Shown here piece after piece: positions 13,119 through 24,970 of a DNA stretch of 64,000 nt. Made by a program: the position numbers and the translations under genes. Source of the DNA: Ustulina deusta (taxonomy: Eukaryota; Ascomycota; Sordariomycetes; Xylariales; Xylariaceae); assembly GCA_023159155.1 (NCBI GenBank), contig JAJNNX010000059.1:1-64000 (forward strand), in the 5' to 3' direction. The notes below the pieces were generated by a model, which was not told the DNA's origin, searched no databases, and saw only the letters and a list, made by a program, of their open reading frames with translations. How positions within the stretch are numbered: position 1 is the stretch's first letter; the number at the start of each line of letters is the position of its first letter.

Positions 13119-13459
13119 GTTTATATTATAAAATATATAATTTTTTATATTAAATATATAATTAAAAAAAAAGTTTCCTTATATTTTATTAATTATTTAT
13201 TAATAAATAATTAGTAAGCTTAAAATAGTATTATAATTAGTTAAATAAAGATTTTATAGCTAGTTTATTAATATTATAAATAAAAACTTTAAATTAAAAA
13301 AAATATATATTTAAAGTTTATAAAATAAATAAATATAAACTTTATAGATATAGCTTTTAAAATTATAAGTTAGTCTATATATAGGTTTTTTATTTTATTA
13401 CTATATAGGTTTAAAATCTTTGCAAGTTTCACTAAGACTATACTAACTATTATAATATT
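13119..13459 (+). repeat. Tandem repeat unit A (about 341 bp)
   Basis: Begins GTTTATATTATAAAATATAT and ends near ACTATACTAACTATTATAAT. It matches unit B (13468-13815) over its length, with small indels and mostly C/T and G/A differences. The two units are nearly adjacent. They may be LTR-like or satellite-like; no TG...CA boundary was seen. Confidence 0.7.
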
Positions 13460-13467
13460 AAAGTTAA

Positions 13468-13815
13468 GTTTATATTATAAAATATATAATTAAAAAAAAA
13501 TTATTTATATTTTACTAATTATAATAAAATAAAAAATATATATTTATTAAATATTTATTAATAAATAATTAATAAGTTTAAAGTAGTATTATAATTAGTT
13601 AAATAAAGCTTTTATAACTAGTTTATTAATATTATAAACAAAAATTTTAAGCTAAAAAAAAAAAAAAAAGTCAAAGTTTATAAAATAAATAGATATAAAC
13701 TTTATATATATAGCTGTAAAACTATAGGTTAGTCTATATATAGATTTTTTATTTTATTACTATATAGGTCTAAAGTCTTTATAGGTTTTACTAAGACTAT
13801 ATTAACTATTATAAA
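13468..13815 (+). repeat. Tandem repeat unit B (about 348 bp)
   Basis: Second copy of the unit at 13119-13459. It shares GTTTATATTATAAAATATAT at the start, AGTTAAATAAAG in the middle, GTTAGTCTATATATAG and ACTAAGACTATA near the end. It contains a long A run around 13655-13670. It lies at the right edge of the AT-rich block. Confidence 0.7.
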
Positions 13816-16800
13816 TAATATAGTTTATTAATGTTTTTATATAATAAAGGCTATATAGTTCTAAGCTGAAATATATATATATTTATTTATTAAGCACAAA
13901 GGTGGTATAATAGGGCTGCAACTACTATTATAGACCTGTTAGCCTTGTGATAAGAAGTTATAAATAAAAATAAGTGTGTAGTTAGGTAAGGAACGCTAGT
14001 TGGTCTCGGGGTAAAGATGACACCGCTACAATAAACAAGGGGACCCTAATTAAAAGACCTTCTGTTCAATTCCAAGAGAGAACCTTTTTTTCTAATTTCA
14101 ATAAGCTAACATATTTATAATCCATGGACCTACTTTTACGATATAGCTAGCACTGTGGAATTTGGTTGGTTGGTTGATTTTTGTTGGGACCATCCCTCGT
14201 TAAGGCAAACCACGCCGCCCGGAGCCGTGCATCGCAGGGTTATGATTTTTTATTTATATTCTATGCCGCTTGTATGCCCATCCACGCTATTGCGGGACCA
14301 GTCTCGAGTCCTCGACCAGTTGTTGTCTGTGCCCAACGACGATTCCGTCAGAAAAAAAAACCTCCCAACTAACAATGTTCGACTCGCAGGACCTCAGTCT
14401 TGCAGCCTTGTGCATAGCGTTCTAGCAGCCGTTCGAGATGCGCTGAATTGTGTAGTAGTGTTAAAAGCGGTATGTCTAGGTTGTTAGCGCGCAGATAGGC
14501 AAATGCGCAAAAACGGTCACTAATCCCTCTAGCCCTCTAGCAGTGCACTAACAGCGCATACCAAGAAGTGGGAAATAGAAGGGAGAGTTGCACTGTGGAA
14601 TTTGTTGAACATATATTGGGGGGTAGGGCATGAGCTTCTGCTCGAGACCTCGCGGTGCGCTGAGTTACTTTGCAGTACCTAGGTAGCTGGCCACCTCGAA
14701 TTAGGTCACGCATAGCCACCCATACTTATGCCCCAATAGCTGTTCATTTCTTTTCTTGAGGAGAAGTAAGGAGTTGGACCCTGTAAGAAAATTGGCCCCA
14801 TAAACAACCTCCAACCACTAATAAAAACCACCTTCGTAAGAGGTAGAAAAGTGAGGTAATGAGGGGGAAATCCCCCACAGCGAACCTGTGGTGTCGCAGC
14901 CCTTATATAAAGGGCTAACCGAGGCGCTAGCTATATCGAATTACTTACCCACTTACCGACACCCCTTGCCAAACAGTACTCCTAACATATCGGAATCAAT
15001 ACTGGAAGCTATAGCTAGATGCCGGAAAAGGTATGCTTGCGGTGAGTACTTAAAGTGCTAGTAATACAGTTAGGTAAAGGGTCTGGCTAGGAACCTTAGG
15101 TACCTACTTACTATCCATCCAATACAACAATTCACACTACAAATATATATACCAAGCCTGGCAGTGTCCCAACGAGTGATACCCTAGGTCCTATGTGTTA
15201 AATGGTGTGGTGAGTTGTTGGGACCGCGCGCTTTTGGCCGCGACAGGCTTATTCAAATGGCCTCAACGGTGTTGTGCCAGTCTGAGGCCGCACCGGTACG
15301 GGCTTGGAAAAACCAGCACCGAGGAATCCGTGCCGGTTCGATAGCTGGGCCAGTACTGTGGACGGACTAGTACGTGCAGATTTGGATCAGTACTTAGCAG
15401 TGAAGCTTAATAAGTACCTAGGTATTCAAACTATCCCTATATACATATAGATCAAGACTAGATAGATATAAGACGCACAAGGTATAAAACATGCCGATGA
15501 ATAATGAGAACACCGCTGCTGTCGATGATCTGCCCGACGCCCAAATATAACGTACGATCGTTGGGAACTGAGCGGTTACGTCTGCGCCGCCGGCGCCGGA
15601 ATTCCAGGTCCACCGGCCACACAATCACAGCTTCTCACGTCTCCGAAATAGCCCACATGCTGCAAGACCGCGGCGAGGGCTTTATTGTCGCAAACAGACA
15701 GATCGCAAGACTCGGCTTCTGCGAGGGCTAATCTGGATCATGTAAGTGGCTGATCCTACCAGCGACTTCGACGGCAATAGCAGGGCACAATGATACAGTC
15801 TTCCATTAAAGTAGAGGTTACCTAATACCTAACTGCCACCATTTTTAGCTACTAGCTACATCTAGGCCCCGATTAAACTAAAGCGACTTCTTAGGAAGTC
15901 GCTCGTACAGACCATCCTGTAATGCGTACCTACACCTATTAAAACCCGTTTTACGAAAAGTACCTAGGTATAATAGCTGCAATACGGTGAGCTTGGTTTA
16001 AGGCCCAACTATACCTAATATTCTAAGAAAATATTCTATTTAAAGAGAAAGGAAAAGAAAACTACTTTATATACCTACAACAATAATTATATAGACAAAT
16101 GTGTGGCAAGCCTGTAGCTGCCTATAGTGGTTATTGTACTTTATTATTGTTCCTACCTAGGTATCGACGTAGTGGGCTAGCTACACCGCCTAGCTTACCG
16201 CCCTGCCTGCCATACTCTTTCTGCCGTATCTATTTTAGGTACGTACTTACCCTTGACGGACTAGCTAAGCCGCAGCTCCAGCTACTGTTAGCCACAGGCT
16301 GTCACACTAGGCTAAAGTAGGTAATGTAACAGCTTTTATTTTTGTGCGATTACGGTTACTTAGGACAGTACAGTAGTAGGTACTACATTATGATCCATGT
16401 AGGTAATCAATTCAATGTTCCAAGTTGGATCCACGATGTGATTAAAAATTATGCAAATTTGCGTTCATATCAAGTTATGAAAAGGCGGGTCTTGCCCAGG
16501 ACAGGGCTTACCTAGGTAGGCTTAGGCTAAAGGCGGCGTAGCTCAGGCTGGATTCCTATTCCGATTTAGGATGGTAAAACCTATCTTAGAGGTATCAAGA
16601 TGAACAGTGACACAGTGCCTATTAAGATGTACTAGTAGGTATGTGTATACCTATACACTTACCGGTAGGTAGTGTAGCCAGGTCACATCCGCAGCCCCAC
16701 AACTTCCAATGGCTGCCGCGGTTAGCAGCGTTTACAGCGACAAATACCTACCACAGTAACACTAGTCCCTACCAACACGGTAAGTTTGACACTAGTAACT

Positions 16801-17448
16801 ATCTAAGGCCCACCTTGCGAAGGTTCCAAGGGCTTGGTTACTTAAGCAGCGGTAATGCCCCATTAGCCGCTTACGTAACCCTTTTAGTTCGAGCCACAGG
16901 TTGAAGCCACCTCCAATGCCGCCACTTACACCCGCCACAGTACCAAGTGTATGTATCTATAAAAAGGTGTACCTAAGTAGGTACCTACATCAAGCGCCAC
17001 ACTTAAGATGGTTGGCCGGACAAATTGTGTCATTGCTGTAAACATTATCCCAACCAACGAGAGCAGGTAGGCATCACGAGGTGGTATAACAAACTCCCCC
17101 ATCTCAAAACAATGCCGCCACGTCGATAAAATTCCAGCCAGATCTAGAGATATACTACCTACCTGTACCCAGTGATATGCGCAGCTACTTGTAAGCTAAG
17201 CTGGCCCATGCGGTAGGTTGTTCTAGCATTCACATGTCCAACTTATGCTGATGACAGGCGTCAACAGAAAACCAGGCAACAGTTTCAGCTTCCAGCCAAA
17301 GAATAATCTCACATCGGCCGACCCACCGACCTACCACGTAGTCCAGGACACCCACTGCGGCCTTTCTGCGCCGAGTTGCCTCGACGACGCGTTGCGCGAA
17401 CCATCGACGAAGCCGTGCGTCGTCCCAGAGAGTCGATTCTTTGTCGCC
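13816..17448. other. Transition zone and upstream region of the SNF2 gene; no gene supported
   Basis: Base composition shifts from AT-rich to balanced between about 13.9 and 14.2 kb. Open frames here are short and begin at non-ATG codons or lack any family resemblance. The stretch holds many copies of the palindromic word CCTAGG in contexts such as TACCTAGGTA (near 15416, 15960, 16148 and 16508), a 22-bp hairpin at 15882, and GC-rich patches near 15.23-15.37 kb with short inverted repeats. In-frame ATG codons at 17245 and 17251 precede the chosen SNF2 start, so the 3' end is probably 5' UTR. Confidence 0.6.
15882..15903. repeat. Perfect 9-bp hairpin with 4-nt loop
   Basis: AGCGACTTC, TTAG, then GAAGTCGCT: a perfect inverted repeat. 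A further AGCGACTTCG lies about 120 bp upstream near 15760. It could be a transposon end, a terminator-like hairpin or chance; there is no flanking gene to assign it to. Confidence 0.6.
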
Positions 17449-20400
17449 ATGGTACAAGAACAGGCACCGCCCAAGGCGCCTTTGCGTCCCTGGGGGACCA
17501 ATGAATCCAATGGCGGCGCCAGCACACAGCCCGTCGCCTCCAACAAAGAAGGATCTGAGGCTGCCACCACTTCACAGACAACAGCCTCCACGAACCCCAC
17601 CTCCTCGACCGCATTCTCCCTCCCGCGTCCTGCTGTGAAGGAAAGAGTCTACTCGGGAAGCAGCAACATGGACGACAAATACGCAAACTTGTTCCTCCAG
17701 CCAAAGAATCGTCCAGAGCATCATCGCCCACAGCGAATAAACGGTCCGCTCCAACCTACCTTCAAGGATAAGAAGCCTGCCTCGAATCCCATGTTTTCCT
17801 CGGTACCTGGCCCGATGGGTTCCGCCAGTAATCCGATAAAAGTAGCCGATGGTGGTCCCGCCTTCGTCTATAGCCAAACGGGTGTCTTCTCGGAGTATGT
17901 AGACCCAAAGAAAGCCGCCGCCGATATCAAGGCTCTCTTGGAGGGCTCTTTGGAGGACGATGACGAAAAGCCCCCCAAGGACGGGATTACCAAAGACAAA
18001 GCTCGCATTGAAGGGCTCAGAGTTCGACTCCTCCCTCACCAGGTTGAAGGGGTCGAATGGATGAAGAATCGCGAGCTCGGTCCTGTCAAAAAGGGCAAGG
18101 TGCCCAAAGGTGGTCTTCTGGCTGATGACATGGGTCTCGGGAAAACATTACAGTCTATCTCGCTTATTCTCACGAATTCGAAGCCAGCTGATAAGCACCC
18201 TGGAGTTGAGAAGACCACTCTTGTGGTTGCGCCCTTGGCTTTAATACGACAGTGGGAAGCAGAATTAAAAGAAAAAATCGAAGACTCTCACAAGTTGAAG
18301 GTCCTTGTCCACCATGGACCTCAGCGCACCAAGAGCTTTGAGGATCTTCGTCGATACGACGTTGTCATCACTACCTACCAGATTCTTGTCTCGGAGCATA
18401 ACCATTGCAATGCCAGTGTAAAAGCAGGGTGCTTTGGCTTACATTGGTACCGGGTCATCCTTGACGAAGCACATACAATCAAGAACAGGAACGCCAAAGC
18501 TACCAAAGCCTGCTACGAATTACGAAGTGTGTATCGATGGTGCCTGAGTGGCACGCCAATACAGAATAGCTTGGATGAGTTGCAAAGCCTAGTTAAATTT
18601 TTGCGCATCAAGCCCTACGACGATTTGCGCGAGTGGAAGGACCATTTTGAGTTACCAATGAAGAGCGGCAAGGGTCATGTCGCCATCCAGCGACTTCATA
18701 GCGTGCTGCAGTGCTTCATGAAGCGTAGGACCAAGGACATTTTAAAACAAGACGGGGCTCTCAGCACAGGGCCCAGTAAGGGCACTGGCGATAAGGACGG
18801 GAAGAGCGCAACGCCCAGCTTCAAGGTTACAGAACGCAAGGTCGTGTCTATCGCTGCCCAGTTTGCGCCCGCCGAACGACGATTCTATGACCGTTTGGAG
18901 CAGCGGACAGATAAAAGCCTAGAAGCGATGATGCGTGTCAAAGTTAATTATGCCAGCGCCTTAGTACTTCTATTACGGCTCAGGCAGGCATGCAACCACC
19001 CCAAATTAGTGGAAGGCAAGCTAGAAAAGGACAGGGATGCGTTGTCGGAGGAGACTCGGCCGAAGAAGAACGACGCAGACGTTGATGCCCTTGCAGACTT
19101 GCTCGGTGGGCTCGACGTCGAAACTAAGCATTGCGAAATTTGTGGTTGGGACCTGGATGGAGAACATCGCCAGCCAGGAACCGGAAAATGCAAAGCGTGC
19201 TTTGCAGACCTTGAATACTTCAAACACCACGAAGAGGGTGGTGATTTGAAGGCACCCAAGGTGAGGACCAGAAACAAGAAAAAAGCGAAGAAGGTCGGGA
19301 ATAAAGAGGCGATAACGGAGGAAGTCGAAGCTGAGACCTTCGTCAGACGAAAACCTAGAAATCGGCGTGCTATTGTCGATTCTGATGAGGAAGAGGCGGA
19401 AGGCGAATGGATTGTTTCTGGTGATGAACAAGGATCTCTTCGCTTAGGCAAAGCCGGTGGCACTGACGATGAGAATGCTGAGGGCGATGGTGAGACTCTC
19501 GATACAGAAGACTCTGATGAAGAGGAGTCACAGGGAGGCAGCCGCTTAGGCAGCTTTATCGTGGATGATGGTGAAGATACAAAGCCGGAAGATTTGAAAA
19601 GAGCTATTGAAGCCTCAGATTCGGATGATGACGATCTCGAGTCGATTTCAGCTATGCAGGCTCGGTTGTCACAAAGAGCCTCTCACGCATCAGAACAGAC
19701 AGATGAGGGAAGCGATGCTGCCACGAAATCTGATGACGGATCAGACTCTGCAAGTGATGAAGGTATCTCTGAGTCGGAACTACACGACGATTCGGATACT
19801 GAGGAGGATTCTTTTCTACATGGCCGGCAGAACAGACGCCAGCAAGTGCCGCATGTCCTTGCCTCTGCCAAAATCCGCCAATTGATATCAATCCTACATA
19901 AAGAAGTCCAAGAACATAAGTTCATCGTCTTCTCGCAGTTCACATCAATGCTAGACCTCGTCGAGCCTTTCCTTCGCAAAGAGGGCCTCAAGTACGCACG
20001 CTATGATGGTGCGATGAAGAACGACGCGCGTGAGGCGTCACTGCACAGTCTCCGCAACGATAAACATACGCGCGTATTGCTCTGTTCGCTCCGGTGCGGA
20101 GCACTGGGTCTCAACCTTACTGCTGCCTCGCGCGTCGTCATCCTTGAACCTTTCTGGAACCCTTTCGTCGAAGAGCAGGCGATCGATCGTGTGCATCGCC
20201 TCACGCAGACCGTAGACGTCATTGTATACAAGCTCACGGTCGAGAACACGGTCGAGGCGCGTATTCTCGAACTCCAGGAGAAGAAGAGGTTCCTTGCCGA
20301 GACGGCCATTGAGAAGGGTGCCAAGAAGGAGTCGCTCAAGCTTGGTTTGAACGAGATGCTTGATCTTTTCAAGCACATGGGTAGCGGCGGTGGTCGAGAT

Positions 20401-20547
20401 GACGGCAATAGTAGCAAACGCCGTGATCATGACTCGGTCGACGATAGCATCATTAGCGATGCCACGTCAAGTAGGCTGAGCATGCGGAGCGATACGTCGA
20501 AGCCGCAACGTAACCAGGAAAGCGACGTTTGGGGACGTCGGTGGTAA
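17449..20547 (+). CDS. SNF2-family DNA-dependent ATPase (Rad5/Uls1-like group), 1032 aa
   Basis: Single-exon gene for a chromatin-remodelling or repair-type ATPase, expected to act on DNA in the nucleus. The first RecA lobe has a Walker A box (DDMGLGKT, about residues 226-233) and DEAH (about 339-342), with [12 protein letters not shown] before it. The second lobe carries [20 protein letters not shown] near its entrance, and motif VI ([11 protein letters not shown], about 910-920). Between the lobes, where Rad5-type proteins carry a RING finger, there is only a four-cysteine cluster (C562, C565, C581, C584) and then about 200 residues rich in Asp, Glu and Ser. The N-terminal 190 residues are low-complexity. 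The start is set at 17449 (GCCATGG context); an in-frame ATG at 17245 would add 68 residues that look like translated UTR. The exact subfamily is not certain. Confidence 0.9.
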   Translation: MVQEQAPPKAPLRPWGTNESNGGASTQPVASNKEGSEAATTSQTTASTNPTSSTAFSLPRPAVKERVYSGSSNMDDKYANLFLQPKNRPEHHRPQRINGPLQPTFKDKKPASNPMFSSVPGPMGSASNPIKVADGGPAFVYSQTGVFSEYVDPKKAAADIKALLEGSLEDDDEKPPKDGITKDKARIEGLRVRLLPHQVEGVEWMKNRELGPVKKGKVPKGGLLADDMGLGKTLQSISLILTNSKPADKHPGVEKTTLVVAPLALIRQWEAELKEKIEDSHKLKVLVHHGPQRTKSFEDLRRYDVVITTYQILVSEHNHCNASVKAGCFGLHWYRVILDEAHTIKNRNAKATKACYELRSVYRWCLSGTPIQNSLDELQSLVKFLRIKPYDDLREWKDHFELPMKSGKGHVAIQRLHSVLQCFMKRRTKDILKQDGALSTGPSKGTGDKDGKSATPSFKVTERKVVSIAAQFAPAERRFYDRLEQRTDKSLEAMMRVKVNYASALVLLLRLRQACNHPKLVEGKLEKDRDALSEETRPKKNDADVDALADLLGGLDVETKHCEICGWDLDGEHRQPGTGKCKACFADLEYFKHHEEGGDLKAPKVRTRNKKKAKKVGNKEAITEEVEAETFVRRKPRNRRAIVDSDEEEAEGEWIVSGDEQGSLRLGKAGGTDDENAEGDGETLDTEDSDEEESQGGSRLGSFIVDDGEDTKPEDLKRAIEASDSDDDDLESISAMQARLSQRASHASEQTDEGSDAATKSDDGSDSASDEGISESELHDDSDTEEDSFLHGRQNRRQQVPHVLASAKIRQLISILHKEVQEHKFIVFSQFTSMLDLVEPFLRKEGLKYARYDGAMKNDAREASLHSLRNDKHTRVLLCSLRCGALGLNLTAASRVVILEPFWNPFVEEQAIDRVHRLTQTVDVIVYKLTVENTVEARILELQEKKRFLAETAIEKGAKKESLKLGLNEMLDLFKHMGSGGGRDDGNSSKRRDHDSVDDSIISDATSSRLSMRSDTSKPQRNQESDVWGRRW

Positions 20548-21996
20548 ACTTCTCCTGGATTCGCTGTCATTGGGGCTAATCAGGCGTTGTATCGTGTGAC
20601 GGCATAATGCAGGGTGTTATGGTGTTCCGATGCGGCGGCTACCCAGCCGCTGCCCGAAATGGCGTCTAGGTAATCGGTTCGACCAAATGGAAGGGTCCTG
20701 GTGTTCACCTTAGTCTACGGGGGCAAGGGGGATGAGCGAGTGAGCAAGTGTACGCGCCCACGTATGATTGAAAACGGGTTATGATGATGGATCTCTTACT
20801 TGTTTTCGCGTCGGATCAGGCTTTCCCTCTCGATAGAATACATCTGCTGTTTGTGTAGTACATGATCGTGTACATGTTAACTCGAGAGTTGTAAGGTTCC
20901 CAAGAGACTGCTAGCCGCTTGCCCACGGCCAAATATTCTAACACGTAACTGCGAATTCCTCCTATTCGACTTATCAAGCTTCCAGGTCAGTATGTTTGTT
21001 AGTCTGTAGGGTTGGCGAGGTCACTTTAGTGCCTTGCCTGGGCAATTCCTGCATATTTTGAATTAGATTTCCAGAGATATGGAATGTCTTTTGCCGTTAG
21101 ACCCAAGTTGGGGGCACCGAAATCCAGCCGCTGCTGAGAATGTTGGTCATGTTTCTTTATTTTTAGGAAAAGGTTGCTTCTTATGAGTCCGTCCCTGGTG
21201 CTCGGAGTTCTACTTTCAGATTTATTTCTTCTTACCTCATCTTGTAGATATCATTCGTCTTCTATTATATCACACATTTCGACATGGAAACCCGGGTTAG
21301 TGGACTGAGCTATGCTCCGGATCCGGCAGATGGGACATGGCGTTAGACGGCGGCATCAATCACAGCAGGCGGTGCGTTTATTCATGGCCCGGCGTGCTTA
21401 GGCCGCAGGTCCAAGGACCTTCTCAGCTTGCAATGTTTGTGCTGCCATTTCGGAGAGATGGTCTCACGATAAGCCTATCAGAACTTCAAGAGGTTGTATA
21501 CGATATGTGATTCGTAAGCACGCAGATATGTGTCGCCCCACGATCCAAACTACCTGGGTTAGGTAGGTAGGTTTTAGTTTCCTGCAGCCCCGCAGACTTA
21601 CATATTCAGCTGAGTTTGACAGCCCTCGCATCGGAGATATTTCCCTTCCCACAAGTCTACCACGTCCACCGCTGTCTTGGTTCGGGCTGGCAGGGTGCCA
21701 ATGCTGCTGCTGGTGTCAGGCATTTGTGGAGAATGAGGTGTAGCGGTCTGGTTGGTGTATAAAGTGGCAAAAGGGCAGACTTACGCTACCTCGTCTGTGC
21801 ATGAGAGCTATCGTCAGTCTTGTCTCGCAGATGTAGATTTATGTATAGAAAATTACTCCAAGTCTCCCTCTCGAGACGTTATAATACTCAGGACCATTAG
21901 TATTCTACCCAATTAACATTCGCCAGAACCCAGGGCCGTAGTTAGTAGATCTTGATATCGACTTCGTTGCCGTAGCAAGCTACCAAGGACAGAGCC
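20548..21996. other. Intergenic, SNF2 to HET gene
   Basis: About 1.4 kb between two genes on the same strand, containing the 3' UTR of the SNF2 gene and the promoter of the HET gene. No open frame of convincing composition and no RNA gene was recognised. A GGTAGGTAGG tract occurs near 21562. Confidence 0.6.
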
Positions 21997-24572
21997 ATGC
22001 CCGACTACTCGTCCTGGACGACAAGCCCAGGCGGTATCAAAGTCCCACCGCTCCAACCGATCCCGTCTGACATTGCTAAGCCCGATGATGCACTCTGCGA
22101 CATCTGTCAGACTATCGGATTTGAACCGTCTAAATTCTTCGTTAGCAAGAAACAACAGGATCTCTGCTCCCCCTCTTCAGACGAAGATAGCTCGGAGGAA
22201 GAGGAAGAGGACGAGGACGAGGACGAGGACGAGAGTATCGCTTTATCAAATGACGGCGGATCCAACTCCCCAGGGGAAAGCGCTGACGAAGCCGACGAGG
22301 AGTCCTCCGAGGTATCCTCTGATTCATTCGAGCAGGACTTTATCAGTCTGGGCAAGATCGCCGATGTCCGCAGCCGGACGCACTGCCCCTTCTGCCGGCT
22401 CGCGGTCGCAGCCGTGGGCGGTCCGCGGGTCCCCGACGTGAAGAACGGAGAGCCCGTCAGTCTCGAAATCAGCGTGATGAAGAACGAGGAAGCCGGCAGT
22501 AACGCGCCGCCGACGCGCGTCTTGATGCCCTCGGTTTCGGCAGGGAGCGAATACGTGGATGAGGCCGCCGTGTTCCCAGAGATCGTGCTCCTAGCCAACG
22601 ACCTGCCGGACGGCGCGGCGTCCCTAGTTCGCCCCGTCCGCCGGGAGAGAACCGATTTCTCGATGGTCAGCAACTGGCTTTCCATATGCGAGGCCCTCCA
22701 TGGCGACGAATGCCGAAAGAAGCCGGGGATGGACGACTTCCCCGTACACCCCGCGACTATCCTGGACGACTTCCGCCTCATCGATGTCGAGCAGGGCTGT
22801 CTAACCAGAGCAAAGAGCGACAGCAAGTACGCGGCGCTGAGTTATGTTTGGGGTCAGGCTAGGGTCCTGCGTGCTGGTGAGTGATTGCGAGAGCATTCTC
22901 ATCCCGGCAAACCTGGCTCAGAGCTTGTGCCTGGTCAGGTAGCCGCCGAGGGAATCTTGCGGAACACCATCCTTTTCCCCACCACTTCCGACTAAAAGAG
23001 GCAGTTCCTAATGTCGCACGCTACAGGCATGGGTAATATCGAAAGTCTGGAGAAGCCCGGGTCGTTTTACGCACCGGAGTTTGGTCCTCTGGTGCCTCAA
23101 ACTATCAAGGATGCCATGCAGGCCACTAGGGACATCGGCATCCGGTATCTGTGGGTAGATGCCCTGTGTATCATCCAGGACGAGGGCTACGGTGGGAAGC
23201 TACCACATATCAAGCAGATGAATCGCATCTACGAGACAGCCGAGTTAGTCATTGTGGCCGCTTCGGGCCGGGATGCGGGTTCAGGTCTCCCGGGCGTTCG
23301 CCCCTGGACGCGCGATGTCGAGCAACGTATTGAGCAGATAACGCCTCAGTTACGATTAGGGATTCGAACGGCATACGGAAATGATATTTCCGGCTGTATT
23401 TATTCAACTCGTGGCTGGACGTAAGTGAGCTCGCGACGACTTCTGATAGCCCTGGATCCTCACACTAATCGGTGCTCAGTTACCAAGAGACGTGTTTCGC
23501 CCGCAGGCAACTCATTTTTACCGGGGGACAGGTCGTGTTCATCTGTAAGCACGCCGGTAACTGGAGTGAGGACAGGGTTGTGGAGGATCCCGGCTTCATC
23601 TTCCATGAGATGCTCGAGAATGGCGGGATGGGGATGTGGGATGGGGACGATATACGGTCCTACGAAGCACAGGTCCAAAATTATTCCGATCGTACGCTGA
23701 CGTTTTCGAGCGACGTGTACAATGCGTTCGCTGGCGTCGCCCAGCGCATACGAGATGTTCTGAAGATCGATCTGTGTCATGGGATCCCGCCGCGTTACTT
23801 TGACTGGTGCCTTATCTGGGATCCGATGAACAGACAGACTCGCCGTCGGGGAACACCTAGCTGGTCCTGGAGCGGTTGGGAGGGTGGCATCTTCCCGCGG
23901 ATCTGGGACTGGTATAGTCCCAAAACACCGCACATCCAGAACGCACTGAAGGTTCGAACCTGGATTATCTGGTACCACCGTGCCGCACACGACTCGACCG
24001 ACTGCCAACTTGTCTGGGATTGGAGGTCAGAGAATGAAGACACTCGTGAGGCAAAGAATTTCTACGGGGGTGAAGTCCCGTCCAGATTCTCGATAGATTG
24101 TTCTCGGACGCAACCAACGGAACGGATATTGACTGGAGCGCCCGCTTACTACCCTGACGTATTATGTGATGCTCCGGGCTCCGGTTTTTTACAGTTTTGG
24201 ACGGTATCGGTTAAGTTTCAACTCAACAAGCCTATATCTTCTGAGACTGAGGCCACTCAAACCTGGTTTCGTGACCACACTCTCTTGAGTATCTTCAGCA
24301 GTAGCAAGCAAGAGCTAGGGACGATCCAGGTGGCCGATACGTGGTTGGAGAAGTCTCCAGGTCTTCCTCTTACAAGGGAGTTTATAATATTGTGCGAAGG
24401 AAGAGACGAGAGACCGGATGACTACAACTATGATGGAGAACCGGGGTGGAAGTACAAAGTGATGCTCATTGAGTGGCATGGTGAATATGCAGAGCGCGTC
24501 GCCGTGGGGTCTATCAAGAAAGGTGATGAGCTGGAAGGTTCACCGACGTGGAAGGAAATAATTCTCGGGTGA
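21997..24572 (+). CDS. HET-domain (heterokaryon incompatibility-type) protein, 788 aa
   Basis: Exons 21997-22876, 23027-23420 and 23480-24572. Introns of 150 and 59 nt have GTGAGT and GTAAGT donors, and the phases match. The HET domain is split by both introns: YAALSYVWGQ (about residue 278), YLWVDALCIIQD (about 334), YETAELVIVAASG, GLPGVRP, and RGWTYQE (about 422-428). HET domains mediate nonself recognition and cell death when incompatible hyphae fuse; that role is inferred from the family. Residues about 60-85 form an acidic stretch (SSEEEEEDEDEDEDES) ahead of a CPFC-type cysteine pair. The 360-residue C-terminal part has no domain I recognise. There is no adjacent partner gene such as a NACHT or NLR gene. 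The start ATG sits in a GCCATGC context. Confidence 0.88.
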
Positions 24573-24970
24573 GGATGAATCACACCAATTGATGTGCATG
24601 TGTATCGTCTATAGTGATCGCTGATCGTAATAGAAACTTCTAGCCCAGCGACACAGAAAGTTGTGTCAGACTCTGGAATAGTAGTCTTCTCAGGGATTCC
24701 CTTATCATGTGCAATTCAACATTAAGTTCTTTCTGAGATCCTAAGAATATTACCATTAGCCATAACATTGACGATTTACAACGCAATGATACCACCGACG
24801 GCTCATTAGGCACTGCTAATCACCCAATAAGACCGAGCACAGCTGCGGTTCACAATTAAGGGAATAATAAGACTTGATGATAAGCTATGGTTTACATTAG
24901 CAGGACCCAACCCACATTCTATAGCGTAGATGGGAACAGCTTGATAAGATGAAACGCTAACAATGATAGT
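24573..24970. other. Convergent intergenic spacer
   Basis: 398 bp between the 3' ends of the HET gene and the nitronate monooxygenase gene. It holds the two 3' UTRs; nothing else was recognised. Confidence 0.6.

Noticed and set aside
13990..14095. Possible Pol III unit or tRNA-derived SINE: GTTCAATTCC resembles a B box and is followed by a T7 run
   Set aside because: No convincing A box and no acceptor or T-stem pairing could be built; it may be chance.
14155..14487. 110-codon frame in the transition zone
   Set aside because: Starts at GTG, not ATG, and shows no domain, splice signals or recognisable composition.
17245..17448. N-terminal extension of the SNF2 protein from the ATG at 17245
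   Set aside because: Context at 17449 is much better and the extra 68 residues look like translated UTR; it remains possible.
18948..19463. Long antisense frame under the SNF2 acidic region
   Set aside because: Mirror of a biased Asp/Glu/Ser codon run on the other strand (Ser/Phe/Leu-rich); no independent support.
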